From an uncultured Treponema sp. (GTDB lineage Bacteria; Spirochaetota; Spirochaetia; Treponematales; Treponemataceae): DNA of 34,225 bases. Position numbers and translations under genes: made by a program. Below the pieces are notes generated by a model. The model was given only the letters and a program-made list of their open reading frames with translations. It was not told the DNA's origin and ran no database searches. The stretch covers positions 1-34,225 of the forward strand of contig CAMWPF010000002.1 in the NCBI GenBank assembly GCA_947176045.1, read 5' to 3'. Below, in pieces: positions 8,394 to 16,506 of the stretch; within the stretch, counting starts at the first letter, position 1, and every line of letters starts with the position of its first letter.

Positions 8394-8421
8394 CATACCT
8401 CGACGCAAGCGTCGAGGTATG
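8394..8421. repeat. Perfect 13-bp inverted repeat between groES and polA
   Basis: CATACCTCGACGC (8394-8406) and its exact reverse complement (8409-8421) are separated by AA, giving a very stable hairpin on either strand. No T-run follows on the minus strand, so it is not a simple intrinsic terminator. It lies just below the groES terminator and above polA. It may be a dispersed genomic palindrome or an mRNA-stabilising stem. Confidence 0.65.
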
Positions 8422-8435
8422 AAACCCTCCGCACG

Positions 8436-8463
8436 AATAAAAAAGGCGGCCTTCCGGCCGCCC
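8436..8463 (-). terminator. Rho-independent terminator of groES
   Basis: On the minus strand a GC stem (GGCGGCC/GGCCGCC, arms 8456-8462 and 8445-8451) with a GGAA loop is followed by TTTTTTATT. It lies 18 bases after the groES stop codon. This is a classic intrinsic terminator that separates groES from polA. Confidence 0.85.
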
Positions 8464-8480
8464 GACTGCAAGCGCTGCGC

Positions 8481-8756
8481 TTATTTTTCAATAACCGCGA
8501 TGATGTCCGCCATCTTGAGGACCAAGTGATCCTCCCCGTCAATCTTCACCTGCGTGCCGGCATATTTGTCATACATGATGTGATCGCCGACGCTCACAGT
8601 GATTTTCTCCTCGTCCGTTCCCGGACCGACGGCGACAACCATCGCTGTCTGCGTCTTTTCCTGCGCCGCATCAGGAATGATGATGCCGGACGCCGTCTTT
8701 GTCTCCGCCTTGTCGTTTTTTACGAGAACCCTGTCTGCCAACGGTTTGAGTTTCAT
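8481..8756 (-). CDS. groES: Co-chaperonin GroES (Hsp10)
   Basis: The 91-residue protein is a complete GroES of normal length: PLADRVLVKNDKAE at the N-terminus, the mobile-loop region TKTASGIIIPDAA, and the C-terminal strand DIIAVIEK. GroES forms the heptameric lid of the GroEL folding chamber in the cytoplasm. A strong ribosome-binding site (AAGAGGAG) lies seven bases before the ATG. No groEL gene is adjacent, as I recall for other treponemes, and no CIRCE operator (TTAGCACTC-N9-GAGTGCTAA) was found upstream. A sigma-70-like promoter precedes the gene and an intrinsic terminator follows, so it is a single-gene unit. Confidence 0.97.
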   Translation of the reverse strand: MKLKPLADRVLVKNDKAETKTASGIIIPDAAQEKTQTAMVVAVGPGTDEEKITVSVGDHIMYDKYAGTQVKIDGEDHLVLKMADIIAVIEK

Positions 8757-8791
8757 GTATATGCTCCTCTTATTTGATTGTTTTGCTATTA

Positions 8792-8821
8792 AATATATGA
8801 AGAAAACGCAGTCCTCGTCAA
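8792..8821 (-). promoter_or_regulatory. Sigma-70 promoter of groES
   Basis: On the minus strand TTGACG (8816-8821), an 18-base spacer and TATATT (8792-8797) each match the consensus at five of six positions. The -10 box ends 35 bases before the ATG, leaving room for the good ribosome-binding site. Confidence 0.6.
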
Positions 8822-9104
8822 TAAAAAACGGAAAATTCTACAAAATCTGCGGTTAAAACAGCCGGACGCGGCGCACTTCCGCCAAAAAGCGGGGCAAAAG
8901 AACGCATTTTTCCGCCAGCTGCAACAGGCTGGGGAAAAATGTCCCGCTCGCTTCCGGCGCGCAGTTCAAAAATCGCACGAACATCCGAAGGAACGCGCAC
9001 CAGCCGCAATCCAATGCCATTTTCAACATTTCAAATCACTGCATTGCAAGGAATTGCATCGCGCGCGCCATCCGCATCGAAATACATGACAGATTTTAAA
9101 ATGA
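8822..9104. other. Non-coding region upstream of the sigma-54 promoter, possible activator sites
   Basis: No convincing gene was seen in these 283 bases. Two inverted repeats stand out: CCAGC-N8-GCTGG (8915-8932) and TGCAA-N4-TTGCA (9045-9058). The second is centred about 80 bases above the predicted transcription start of the sigma gene, a distance at which enhancer-binding activators of sigma-54 commonly bind. That role is inference. Confidence 0.35.
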
Positions 9105-9121
9105 TTGGCACAGAATTTGCA
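9105..9121 (+). promoter_or_regulatory. Sigma-54 (RpoN) -24/-12 promoter of the alternative sigma factor gene
   Basis: TTGGCACAGAATTTGCA matches the sigma-54 consensus (TTGGCAC-N5-TTGCA) at every conserved position. The GG and GC dinucleotides are spaced 12 bases apart, as required. Transcription should start near 9132, about 27 bases before the favoured ATG and just above the AAGGAG ribosome-binding site. Confidence 0.8.
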
Positions 9122-9158
9122 TAACTATTTGTATCTGACTGAAACAAGGAGAATGAAG

Positions 9159-9998
9159 ATGACAGGTGACGAAAGCGTTTTAGCGATGTATCTGAAAGAC
9201 ATCAACAAGGTTCCATTGCTTTCACGGGAAGAAGAAATTGAACTTGCCAAAAAGGCAGCCGGCGGCGACAAGGCCGCAAAAGATAAAATTGCACGGGCGA
9301 ACCTCCGCTTTGTCGTGAACGTTGCAAAAAAATACCAGAACCACGGACTTGATCTGACTGATTTGATCGGGGAAGGAAACATCGGACTGCTGACTGCCAT
9401 CGAACGCTTCGACGTCGGCAAGGGCTACCATTTCATCTCATACGCCGTCTGGTGGATCCGGCAGGCGATTTTGAAGGCCATCTGCGAAAAGAGCCGCTCC
9501 ATCCGGCTGCCCTTGAACCGCGCCAACGAGCTTGTTCAAATCGAACACGCCCGCAAGATCGTCGCCGGAAACAAGACGGAGGAGCAGGAATTTGAAGAAG
9601 TCGCCGCCATGCTCAACATGGACGCACGGCATGTCCGCGAAATGGTCACTATTTCCCGCGAAATGGTTTCTTTGGACGCAGTCGTCCACACGTCCGAACA
9701 CGACCACACGACTATGGGCGACTTTATCGAAGACACCGCTTCCGCGCAGCCGGATTCCGGCGTCATGCAGGAGGCCATGAAGAACGACCTCAACGAAGTG
9801 CTCGACACATTGAAGCCGAACGAGGCGCGCGTCCTGCGCCTCCGCTACGGCATCGGCCGGGAAAAGCCGATGTCGCTCAAAGAAGTCGGAGACGTCTGCA
9901 ACCTGACGAAGGAGCGAATCCGCCAGATTGAAAAGCACGCGATTGTCAGGATGCGCCATCCGACGCGGCTGCGCCGCCTTGAAGCGTATTCTGCATAA
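9159..9998 (+). CDS. Short alternative sigma-70 family factor (RpoS/RpoD-like, lacks region 1.1)
   Basis: The 279-residue protein starts directly at region 1.2 (VLAMYLKDINKVPLLSREEE). It has complete region 2 (ANLRFVVNVAKKYQNHGLDL, then LIGEGNIGLLTAIERFD and SYAVWWIRQAILKAI), region 3, and region 4 with the -35-binding helix-turn-helix (LKEVGDVCNLTKERIRQIE). It lacks the long N-terminus of primary RpoD, so it is a secondary factor that would direct RNA polymerase to an alternative gene set. AAGGAG at 9146-9151 is seven bases from the ATG at 9159 and one base from that at 9153, so 9159 is preferred. A longer reading from TTG at 9105 would begin inside the sigma-54 promoter and is rejected. Its last 53 bases overlap the convergent recG. 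Borrelia RpoS is the closest functional analogy. Confidence 0.92.
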   Translation: MTGDESVLAMYLKDINKVPLLSREEEIELAKKAAGGDKAAKDKIARANLRFVVNVAKKYQNHGLDLTDLIGEGNIGLLTAIERFDVGKGYHFISYAVWWIRQAILKAICEKSRSIRLPLNRANELVQIEHARKIVAGNKTEEQEFEEVAAMLNMDARHVREMVTISREMVSLDAVVHTSEHDHTTMGDFIEDTASAQPDSGVMQEAMKNDLNEVLDTLKPNEARVLRLRYGIGREKPMSLKEVGDVCNLTKERIRQIEKHAIVRMRHPTRLRRLEAYSA

Positions 9999-12210
9999 AC
10001 TGGAAGGCGTCGGCGCGCGCCTGCACGAGGATGTCATGGTCGCGCACGATGTCTGCAATTCCCAGCGTCAAGTTTCCCGCCTGAAGGGTTCCGGCAATTT
10101 CGCCGGGCCCTCTCAATTTTAAATCCTGATCGGCAATCAAAAATCCGTCCGTACTCTGCCGCAACACCTTCATCCGCTCGATTCCTGCCTGCGTGATGTT
10201 CCTGCTGTATATCAAAAAGCAGAACGCCTGCCCGCCGCCGCGACCGACGCGTCCGCGCAGCTGGTGGAGCTGCGCCAGTCCGAAGCGGTCGGCCTGCTCG
10301 ATAACGATGCACGTCGCGTTCGGAACGTCCACGCCGACTTCGATGACCGTCGTCGCGGCAAGCACGTGGATCTTCCCGCTGCGGAAATCAGAAAGGATGC
10401 GGATCTGCTCCTCCTCGTCGATTTTTGAATGGAGCAGCGCGCATTTGAATTCCGGGTACACTTCCGTGGAAAGCGTCTGGAACATCTCTTCGGCGGACTT
10501 GAGCCGCGCCGCGGAGCCGCCGTTCCGAAATTCCGCGCCATCGTCCGTGGCGCCGCCTGCCGCCCCGCCTGCGTCCGAAAATTCGGAACTGATTGCAGGA
10601 TATACGAAATACGCCTGCCGCCCTTCCAGCAGCTGCTTCCGAACGGCGCTGTAGGCGTTCCGCTCGTTTCCCTCGCAGACAAGGTACGTCTGGACAGGCT
10701 TGCGGCCGGGCGGCATCGTCTTGATGGACGACACGTCCAAGTCGCCGAACACAGTCAGCGCCAGCGTCTGCGGAATCGGCGTGGCGCTCATCATCAGAAG
10801 GTGCGGCTCCAGCGTAACGCCGCCGTCCGATTCCAGCTGGCGCCCCTTGCTGATGATCGTCTGCCGCTGCACGACGCCGAACCGATGCTGCTCGTCGATG
10901 ACGACAAGCTGCAAGTCCTTGTATACAACCTGCGCGGAAAACAGCGCGTGCGTTCCGATTATGATGTCGATTTCGCCGGACTTCAGCGCCTTCAGAAGCT
11001 GCATCCTGCCCGCCGCCTTGACGTTGCCCGTCAGGAACGCGACGGTAACGCCCAGCGGCTCAAGCAGCCGCGCGGCGGACTCAGCGTGCTGCCGCGCCAG
11101 AATTTCCGTCGGCGCCATGAACGCGCACTGCCCCTTCCAGCTGATTGCGCGGAGGCAGGCGAAGAACGCGACGAGCGTCTTGCCGGAGCCGACGTCGCCT
11201 TGCAGCAGCCGCGCCATCGTGAACGGCGTCTTTCCGGCATTCCCGTTCAGGAGGGAATTCCGCTCCGTATAGCCGCGGTCGATCTCCGCGTTCATTTCCG
11301 AAACGACCTTCCGCTGATCCGGCGTCAGCGGAAAGCCGAGCCGCCCGTACAGCTGCCGCTGCAACGGCGACAGCGCCTCCGCAAACGCCGCCTCCTGCGC
11401 GTCCTCCAGCACATCCGGCTGCGCGGCGGCATCTTCCGCGGCGGCGTCCGCAACGCTCAAATCGGCGGCGGGAATGGCGCCCTTGTGCCTCCACGCGCGC
11501 TCCGCCATGACGCACTGGAACTGGAACAATTCCTCATAAATGAGCGTCCGGCGCGCCTCTTGAATTTCCTGCGGCGAATCCGGCTGGTGGATCAATTTAA
11601 CCGCCGCCTGCTTGGACAGAAGCCCGCGCGCCCGGATGATTTTCTCAGGAAGCTCGTCCTCAATGCCGCGGACATACCGCGAAACCGCCGCCGCGACCGC
11701 CTTCCTGACATTCTTCTGGTTCAGCCCCTCGGTGAGCGCGTACACCGGCAGGATTCCGGCGTCCGGCAGCGGCATTCCGTCGAAGTCCTCGACCGCGCCC
11801 GAATCCGCAAGCTTCGTCACATCGAAAGACGTTGTCTGAATCTGCCCGTACTTGACCGAAAAACGCCCCGTTATGGCGACGATGGAACCGACCGGCAGCG
11901 AATTCTGGAGGAATTTCCGGTTGAAGGCGATGAGCGCGGCGGACGCCGTTCCGTCGGACACAATCAACTTCAGCGTCCGCATCTTTCCGTAGCCGAACCA
12001 TTCGTGTGCCGTTACCTGCGCCACGGTATGCACGTTCGCCCGCTCGAACGCGTCGATGGGAACGCGCCTGCGGCGGTCTTCATAATCACGCGGATACCAT
12101 TGCAGCAGCTCCGCGACGGTAAAGATGTTCAGCTTTGCGAACAGCTTCACCGTCGCAGGCCCCACGCCGGGCAGCGCGGAAACCGGCGATTTGATTTCGG
12201 CAAGCTTCAT
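9946..12210 (-). CDS. recG: ATP-dependent DNA helicase RecG
   Basis: The 754-residue protein has a wedge/OB domain in the first 250 residues, then helicase motifs: Walker A LLQGDVGSGKT (about 337), DEQHRFGVVQRQ (about 440), MSATPIPQTLA (about 478) and the motif VI region QLRGRVGRGGG (about 650). RecG reverses stalled replication forks and branch-migrates recombination intermediates. It is longer than typical members of about 690 residues because of two Ala/Asp-rich inserts, near residues 250-277 and 543-568. The second lies inside the C-terminal helicase lobe. The start overlaps the yggT stop by one base (TGATG), so translation is probably coupled. The 3' end overlaps the convergent sigma gene by 53 bases. 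Confidence 0.95.
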   Translation of the reverse strand: MKLAEIKSPVSALPGVGPATVKLFAKLNIFTVAELLQWYPRDYEDRRRRVPIDAFERANVHTVAQVTAHEWFGYGKMRTLKLIVSDGTASAALIAFNRKFLQNSLPVGSIVAITGRFSVKYGQIQTTSFDVTKLADSGAVEDFDGMPLPDAGILPVYALTEGLNQKNVRKAVAAAVSRYVRGIEDELPEKIIRARGLLSKQAAVKLIHQPDSPQEIQEARRTLIYEELFQFQCVMAERAWRHKGAIPAADLSVADAAAEDAAAQPDVLEDAQEAAFAEALSPLQRQLYGRLGFPLTPDQRKVVSEMNAEIDRGYTERNSLLNGNAGKTPFTMARLLQGDVGSGKTLVAFFACLRAISWKGQCAFMAPTEILARQHAESAARLLEPLGVTVAFLTGNVKAAGRMQLLKALKSGEIDIIIGTHALFSAQVVYKDLQLVVIDEQHRFGVVQRQTIISKGRQLESDGGVTLEPHLLMMSATPIPQTLALTVFGDLDVSSIKTMPPGRKPVQTYLVCEGNERNAYSAVRKQLLEGRQAYFVYPAISSEFSDAGGAAGGATDDGAEFRNGGSAARLKSAEEMFQTLSTEVYPEFKCALLHSKIDEEEQIRILSDFRSGKIHVLAATTVIEVGVDVPNATCIVIEQADRFGLAQLHQLRGRVGRGGGQAFCFLIYSRNITQAGIERMKVLRQSTDGFLIADQDLKLRGPGEIAGTLQAGNLTLGIADIVRDHDILVQARADAFQFMQNTLQGGAAASDGAS

Positions 12211-12809
12211 CAGAACGGAATCCGTATGAGCAGCGTCGTGATGATGGAAATCAAAATCCGCGCGCAGACGAGCAGCACCAAAATCGTAATGATTGAAACC
12301 AGCAGCGCGTTCCGATACGTGGGCGGCCTTCCGTTCGTCAGAAAGCTCGAAATGCGGAACACAATCGGTCCGAACGTGTTGTCAATCTGCGTCCAAATGG
12401 AATTGTAATAATTGCTCCGTCTGCTGAACAGGAACACGAAGAAGCGGATGATGAGCAGCAGGAGCAGGATTCCGGCGACCGACGAAAACGCCGACCAGAT
12501 CATCGCAACCAGATAGGCGAGGATTTCCCCGAAATGGACGCGCCCTGTCCGCGCAATGTTGCCGAGGATGGACGAAAGGACGGTCAGCAGCCCGATGGAA
12601 AGCACCGGCGAAAAGTCCAGTCCGCCGATATGGAGCGGCAGCCGCCGGAACAAGTTGAGGTACGGATCGCAGGCTGCGGACAAGAATCTGCCGAAGCCGC
12701 TGTAGTTCAGGCTTGGCAGCCAGCTGAGGATGATGCGCAAGAAGCAGAGCAGCGTATACATCGATACGATGCCGGCGCTGAGCTGGAAAAACATCTGGAT
12801 GACGTTCAT
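12210..12809 (-). CDS. yggT: YggT family integral membrane protein, two-repeat form
   Basis: The 199-residue protein contains two related hydrophobic units, each with two predicted membrane helices. The first holds the signature CFLRIILSWLP followed by CDPYLNLFRRLPL; the second ends in a long hydrophobic C-terminal helix. YggT proteins are widespread inner-membrane proteins of poorly known role, linked in other bacteria to osmotic tolerance and often found near division genes. A clear GGAGGA ribosome-binding site precedes the ATG. The gene lies between dnaE (61 bases upstream) and recG (one-base overlap), so it is probably part of a dnaE-yggT-recG unit. Confidence 0.85.
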   Translation of the reverse strand: MNVIQMFFQLSAGIVSMYTLLCFLRIILSWLPSLNYSGFGRFLSAACDPYLNLFRRLPLHIGGLDFSPVLSIGLLTVLSSILGNIARTGRVHFGEILAYLVAMIWSAFSSVAGILLLLLIIRFFVFLFSRRSNYYNSIWTQIDNTFGPIVFRISSFLTNGRPPTYRNALLVSIITILVLLVCARILISIITTLLIRIPF

Positions 12810-12870
12810 GGTTTGATTCCTCCGAATACATCAATGAGCCGGAAACAGCGGAGCGGCGCAGACAGACGCA

Positions 12871-15800
12871 TCATGCCGTCCACACGTCCTTTACAAGCGG
12901 AAATTCCGAAATTTCGGAAATCGTTTCTTTGTCGGATTGCACCATGAGCATGGATGCCGCCTTGACGATATACGAACCACTTTCTGTATCTATATGAAAA
13001 TATACATGGCATGAGCCGTTTTTGCCAAACAAAAAATCCTTCAATTTGAAAATTTCCGATTCGGAATACAGCTGGCGGTCCAACTCGATATGAACTTCCT
13101 GAATGGAGCGCGCCTTCAGTCCGTCCGGATCTTCCATGCTGTCAACGAGGAGGGACGGCGGCTCGCGGCTTCCGTCCACCTTTCCCTTGAACGCGCAGAT
13201 GGCGCCGTCCTGAATTTTCCCGCGCAGCTGCTCCCACGTCTTCGGGAAGAACGTCAGCTCAATCTGCCCGGAAAAATCCTGCAATTTGGCGAACGCCATT
13301 TCCTTCCCGGACTTCGTGATGATTGTGCGCAGCCCCATGACCATGCCGAGCGCCGTGTGGACGCGCCCCGAATTCCTGTTCCGCCACGAATCCTGCCCAG
13401 CCGCCGCCTTTTCAGCATCGGCCTCCTTCGCCATGCGCCCGATGTTCTGGGAATTCAGCGTGACGGAACTGGCGATGACTTTTTCGTAGCTGTCCAGCGG
13501 ATGTCCGCTCACATAGCAGCCGATGATTTCCATTTCGTCGTTCAGCTTCGCCATCAGCGGAACGTCTTCGGAGTTCTCGAAGACGAAATCGGGATACACC
13601 TGCTCGTCCACATCGCCGAACAAGTCGCCCTGCCCGTTCTCCGTGCCCTCGCGCTTCATTTCGACATACGCAATCGCCTTCTCCATGTTCGCGGAAAGCG
13701 TCGGGCGGTTGACGCCGAATTTGTCGAAGGCGCCCGTCTTGATGAGGATTTCGACGGCCTTCTTTCCGACCTTCCGAAAGTCCGTCCGCTCCAAAAAGTC
13801 AAGGAATCCCGCATACGGCCCGTTCTCCGTCCGCTCGTCCACGATGGACTTTGCCGCCTCCTCGCCCATGCCCTTGAGTCCGCGCAGTCCGAATACGATG
13901 TGCCCGCCGATGACGTCGAAAACGGCGTCCGACGCGTTGATGTCCGGCGGATCGACAGGAATTCCCATGCGGCGCGCCTCCAGAATGTAGGCGGGCAGCC
14001 CGTCCGTCGAAGTCAGCTCGTTCGTCAGGTTCGCCGCCATGAATTCCGCCGGCTTGTGGCATTTGAGCCAGCCCGTCCGATAGGCGACGACGGTGTACGC
14101 GGCGGCGTGCGACTTGTTGAAGCCGTAGCCCGCGAACGGAACCATGATTTCAAAAATGTCGTCCGCATGCTTTTCCGTAAATCCGCTCTTGATGGCGCCC
14201 TCGATGAATTCCTTCTTCTTCGCCATCAGGACTTCCGGCTTCTTCTTTCCCATGGCGCGCCGCAGCATATCCGCGCCGCCCAGCGAAAATCCGGCAATCT
14301 TCTGCGCGACCTGCATGACCTGCTCCTGATACACCATGACGCCGTACGTCTCCTTGAGCAGGCTTTCAAGGCACGGGTCGGGATAGTGGACGGTTTCCGG
14401 CTTCCACTTGCCCTCGATGTACTGCGGAATGTAGTCCATCGGACCGGGGCGGTAGAGCGCGTTCAAGGCGACAAGCTCCTCGATGCGGCGCGGCTTCGCC
14501 TGCCGGAGGATCTTCTGCATTCCCGGACTTTCAAACTGGAAGATTGCGACCGTGTCGCCTCGGCAGAACAAGTCGAACGTCTCGCTATCCGTCTCGCTGA
14601 TATCCTCGATGTGGAATTCCGGCTCGTCCGCCGCGCGGTGCTTGTTGATGATCTCCTCGGCGTAGCGGATGAGCGACAGCGTCTTGAGTCCGAGGTAGTC
14701 CATCTTGACAAGGCCGCACGGCTCGATGATGTCCATCGTGTACTGCACGCCGACTTCGCCCGTCTTCGGATCCTTGAAGATCGGCGCCCAGTCGGGAAGC
14801 GGCGTCAGGGAGATGACCATGCCGGACGCGTGGAGGCCCGTGTTCCGGTTGACGTTCTCAAGCTTGAAGGCAAGGTCGAACAGCCGCTTGTAGCGCGGAT
14901 CGTCGCGGTATTGGATCAGCTGCCCGTTGTCGGGATGCTTTTCGTCCGGCGGTGTGAACGCGTCCTTGAGCTTCGCCTTCGGATTGTCCGGAATGCCCTT
15001 CTTGAGCATATTGACTTCGGGAAGCGGAACGTTGAGGACGCGCCCGACGTCCGCGATGACCGCCTTTGCCTTGAGCGTTCCGAACGTAACGATATGCCCG
15101 ACCTGCGGCTCTCCGTACAAGTCGCGCGTGTGCTGGATGATGTCCTGCCGGAAGTCGTAGTCCATGTCCACGTCGAAGTCCGGCATGGAGACCCGCTCAG
15201 GATTCAGGAAGCGCTCGAAGATCAAGTCGAACCGGAACGGATCGATGTCCGTGATTGTCATCGCATACGCGACGAGCGAACCCGCCCCGGAGCCGCGCCC
15301 CGGCCCGATCGGAATCTTGTTCCGCTTCGCCCAGTTGATGAATTCCCAGACGACGAGGAAGTAGCCGGAAAATCCCATCTTGAAGATGATTTCCAGCTCG
15401 TACATCGCGCGGTCCACGATTTCCTTCGTAACATCCTTGTAGCGCGCGCGAAGCCCCGTTTCGACGAGGTGCAGGACGTAGGAATCCTGCGTCGGGAACT
15501 GGGACGGAATGGCGAATTTCGGGAGGCAGTCCTTCAGCTCCTGCGTCTTGTACTGGTGGATCGTAAGGTCGCACATGCGGGCGATTTTCAGCGTGTTTGA
15601 AAGCAGCTCGGGATGTTCCGGGAAGAGCCGCGCCATCTCCTGCTCGCTCTTCATGTACCATTCCGTGCGCCCGTCGCCCATCGTCTGGTGCGGCTCGTCG
15701 AGCAGCTTCTTGAAGCCGATGCAGCGCAGGACGTCCTGCGCCTCGGCGTCCTCCTTGAAGCAGTAGTGGATGTCGTTCGTGACGACCATCGGAATGTTCA

Positions 15801-16440
15801 TTTTTTCCGCGAGGGCGATGAGCTTTTTGGCGACCGCCTTCTGGTCGGGAATTCCATGATCTTGCAGCTCGATGTAATAATGATCCGGCCCGAACAGCTC
15901 GGAATACCGGCGGACAAGCTCCTCCGCGGCGGCGTCATCGCCGTGCAGGAGCATCTGAGGAAGCTGCCCCTGGATGCAGGCGGAAAGGCAGATCAGTCCG
16001 CTGTGCCGCTCCTTGAGCATTTCAAAATCGATGCGCGGCTTGCCGTAGTACAATCCTTCCGTGTAGGCGCGGCTGGAAAGCCAGCACATATTGCGGTAGC
16101 CTTCCTGATTTTCGCACAGCAGGATCAGATGGTAGTACTTTCCGCCGTACTTCGTGCGCTCCTGAACCGTATGGTCGCCTTCCGCAACATAAAATTCCTC
16201 GCCGACAATCGGATTGATGCCGTTCGCGTGGCAGATGTGCTCGAAATTGAGCGCGCCGAACATATTTCCGTGGTCGGTGAGGGCGAGCGCCGGCATATTG
16301 AGCTGCTTGGCGCGGGCGATGAGCGTGTCGATTTTCGACGCGCCGTCCAAAATCGAATAGTCCGAATGGACGTGCAGGTGGACGAAATTGGAAGCCGGCG
16401 TCCCTTCCGGCGCGCCGGGAAAAACATGAATGTCTGCCAT
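12871..16440 (-). CDS. dnaE: DNA polymerase III alpha subunit
   Basis: The 1189-residue protein is a full DnaE-type replicase subunit. An N-terminal PHP domain keeps apparent metal-binding residues (HLHVHSDYSILDGASK, ALTDHGNMFGALNF). The polymerase palm carries the catalytic acids in MPDFDVDMDYDFRQDII (about residue 420). The fingers include YQEQVMQVAQKIAGFSLGGAD, and an OB-fold follows near residues 1000-1080. It is DnaE1-like rather than PolC: there is no inserted exonuclease domain. The gene begins 66 bases after the uvrC stop. TTGTGA-17-TAAAAT ends seven bases before the ATG and no Shine-Dalgarno sequence is visible, which suggests a leaderless transcript. Confidence 0.97.
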   Translation of the reverse strand: MADIHVFPGAPEGTPASNFVHLHVHSDYSILDGASKIDTLIARAKQLNMPALALTDHGNMFGALNFEHICHANGINPIVGEEFYVAEGDHTVQERTKYGGKYYHLILLCENQEGYRNMCWLSSRAYTEGLYYGKPRIDFEMLKERHSGLICLSACIQGQLPQMLLHGDDAAAEELVRRYSELFGPDHYYIELQDHGIPDQKAVAKKLIALAEKMNIPMVVTNDIHYCFKEDAEAQDVLRCIGFKKLLDEPHQTMGDGRTEWYMKSEQEMARLFPEHPELLSNTLKIARMCDLTIHQYKTQELKDCLPKFAIPSQFPTQDSYVLHLVETGLRARYKDVTKEIVDRAMYELEIIFKMGFSGYFLVVWEFINWAKRNKIPIGPGRGSGAGSLVAYAMTITDIDPFRFDLIFERFLNPERVSMPDFDVDMDYDFRQDIIQHTRDLYGEPQVGHIVTFGTLKAKAVIADVGRVLNVPLPEVNMLKKGIPDNPKAKLKDAFTPPDEKHPDNGQLIQYRDDPRYKRLFDLAFKLENVNRNTGLHASGMVISLTPLPDWAPIFKDPKTGEVGVQYTMDIIEPCGLVKMDYLGLKTLSLIRYAEEIINKHRAADEPEFHIEDISETDSETFDLFCRGDTVAIFQFESPGMQKILRQAKPRRIEELVALNALYRPGPMDYIPQYIEGKWKPETVHYPDPCLESLLKETYGVMVYQEQVMQVAQKIAGFSLGGADMLRRAMGKKKPEVLMAKKKEFIEGAIKSGFTEKHADDIFEIMVPFAGYGFNKSHAAAYTVVAYRTGWLKCHKPAEFMAANLTNELTSTDGLPAYILEARRMGIPVDPPDINASDAVFDVIGGHIVFGLRGLKGMGEEAAKSIVDERTENGPYAGFLDFLERTDFRKVGKKAVEILIKTGAFDKFGVNRPTLSANMEKAIAYVEMKREGTENGQGDLFGDVDEQVYPDFVFENSEDVPLMAKLNDEMEIIGCYVSGHPLDSYEKVIASSVTLNSQNIGRMAKEADAEKAAAGQDSWRNRNSGRVHTALGMVMGLRTIITKSGKEMAFAKLQDFSGQIELTFFPKTWEQLRGKIQDGAICAFKGKVDGSREPPSLLVDSMEDPDGLKARSIQEVHIELDRQLYSESEIFKLKDFLFGKNGSCHVYFHIDTESGSYIVKAASMLMVQSDKETISEISEFPLVKDVWTA

Positions 16441-16476
16441 ACAGACGATTTTACTTCAAAAGCGGATTATTCACAA
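16441..16476 (-). promoter_or_regulatory. Candidate promoter of dnaE, leaderless arrangement
   Basis: On the minus strand TTGTGA (16471-16476), a 17-base spacer and TAAAAT (16448-16453) are followed by CGTCTGT and the dnaE ATG. The -10 box matches five of six positions and the -35 box four of six. Confidence 0.5.
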
Positions 16477-16506
16477 CACGGAAGCGCCGGACGGACGCGC
16501 CGCGCG

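Noticed and set aside
8757..8860. CIRCE heat-shock operator upstream of groES
   Set aside because: I searched by eye for TTAGCACTC-N9-GAGTGCTAA and found no convincing match.
8939..9124. Short plus-strand open frame in the groES-sigma gap
   Set aside because: It has no ribosome-binding site, runs over the sigma-54 promoter and resembles no family.
9105..9158. Upstream TTG start for the sigma factor, adding 18 residues
   Set aside because: The TTG is part of the sigma-54 -24 box, and the added residues are not like the family; AAGGAG points to the ATG at 9159.
10429..12408. Long plus-strand open frame opposite recG and yggT
   Set aside because: It mirrors the reading frame of recG, shows Arg/Leu/Gln-rich shadow composition and no motif.
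13090..15600. Very long open frame (about 836 codons) on the plus strand opposite dnaE
   Set aside because: It is antisense to a full-length, motif-complete dnaE in GC-rich DNA, has the Arg-rich composition of shadow frames, and lacks a recognisable domain.
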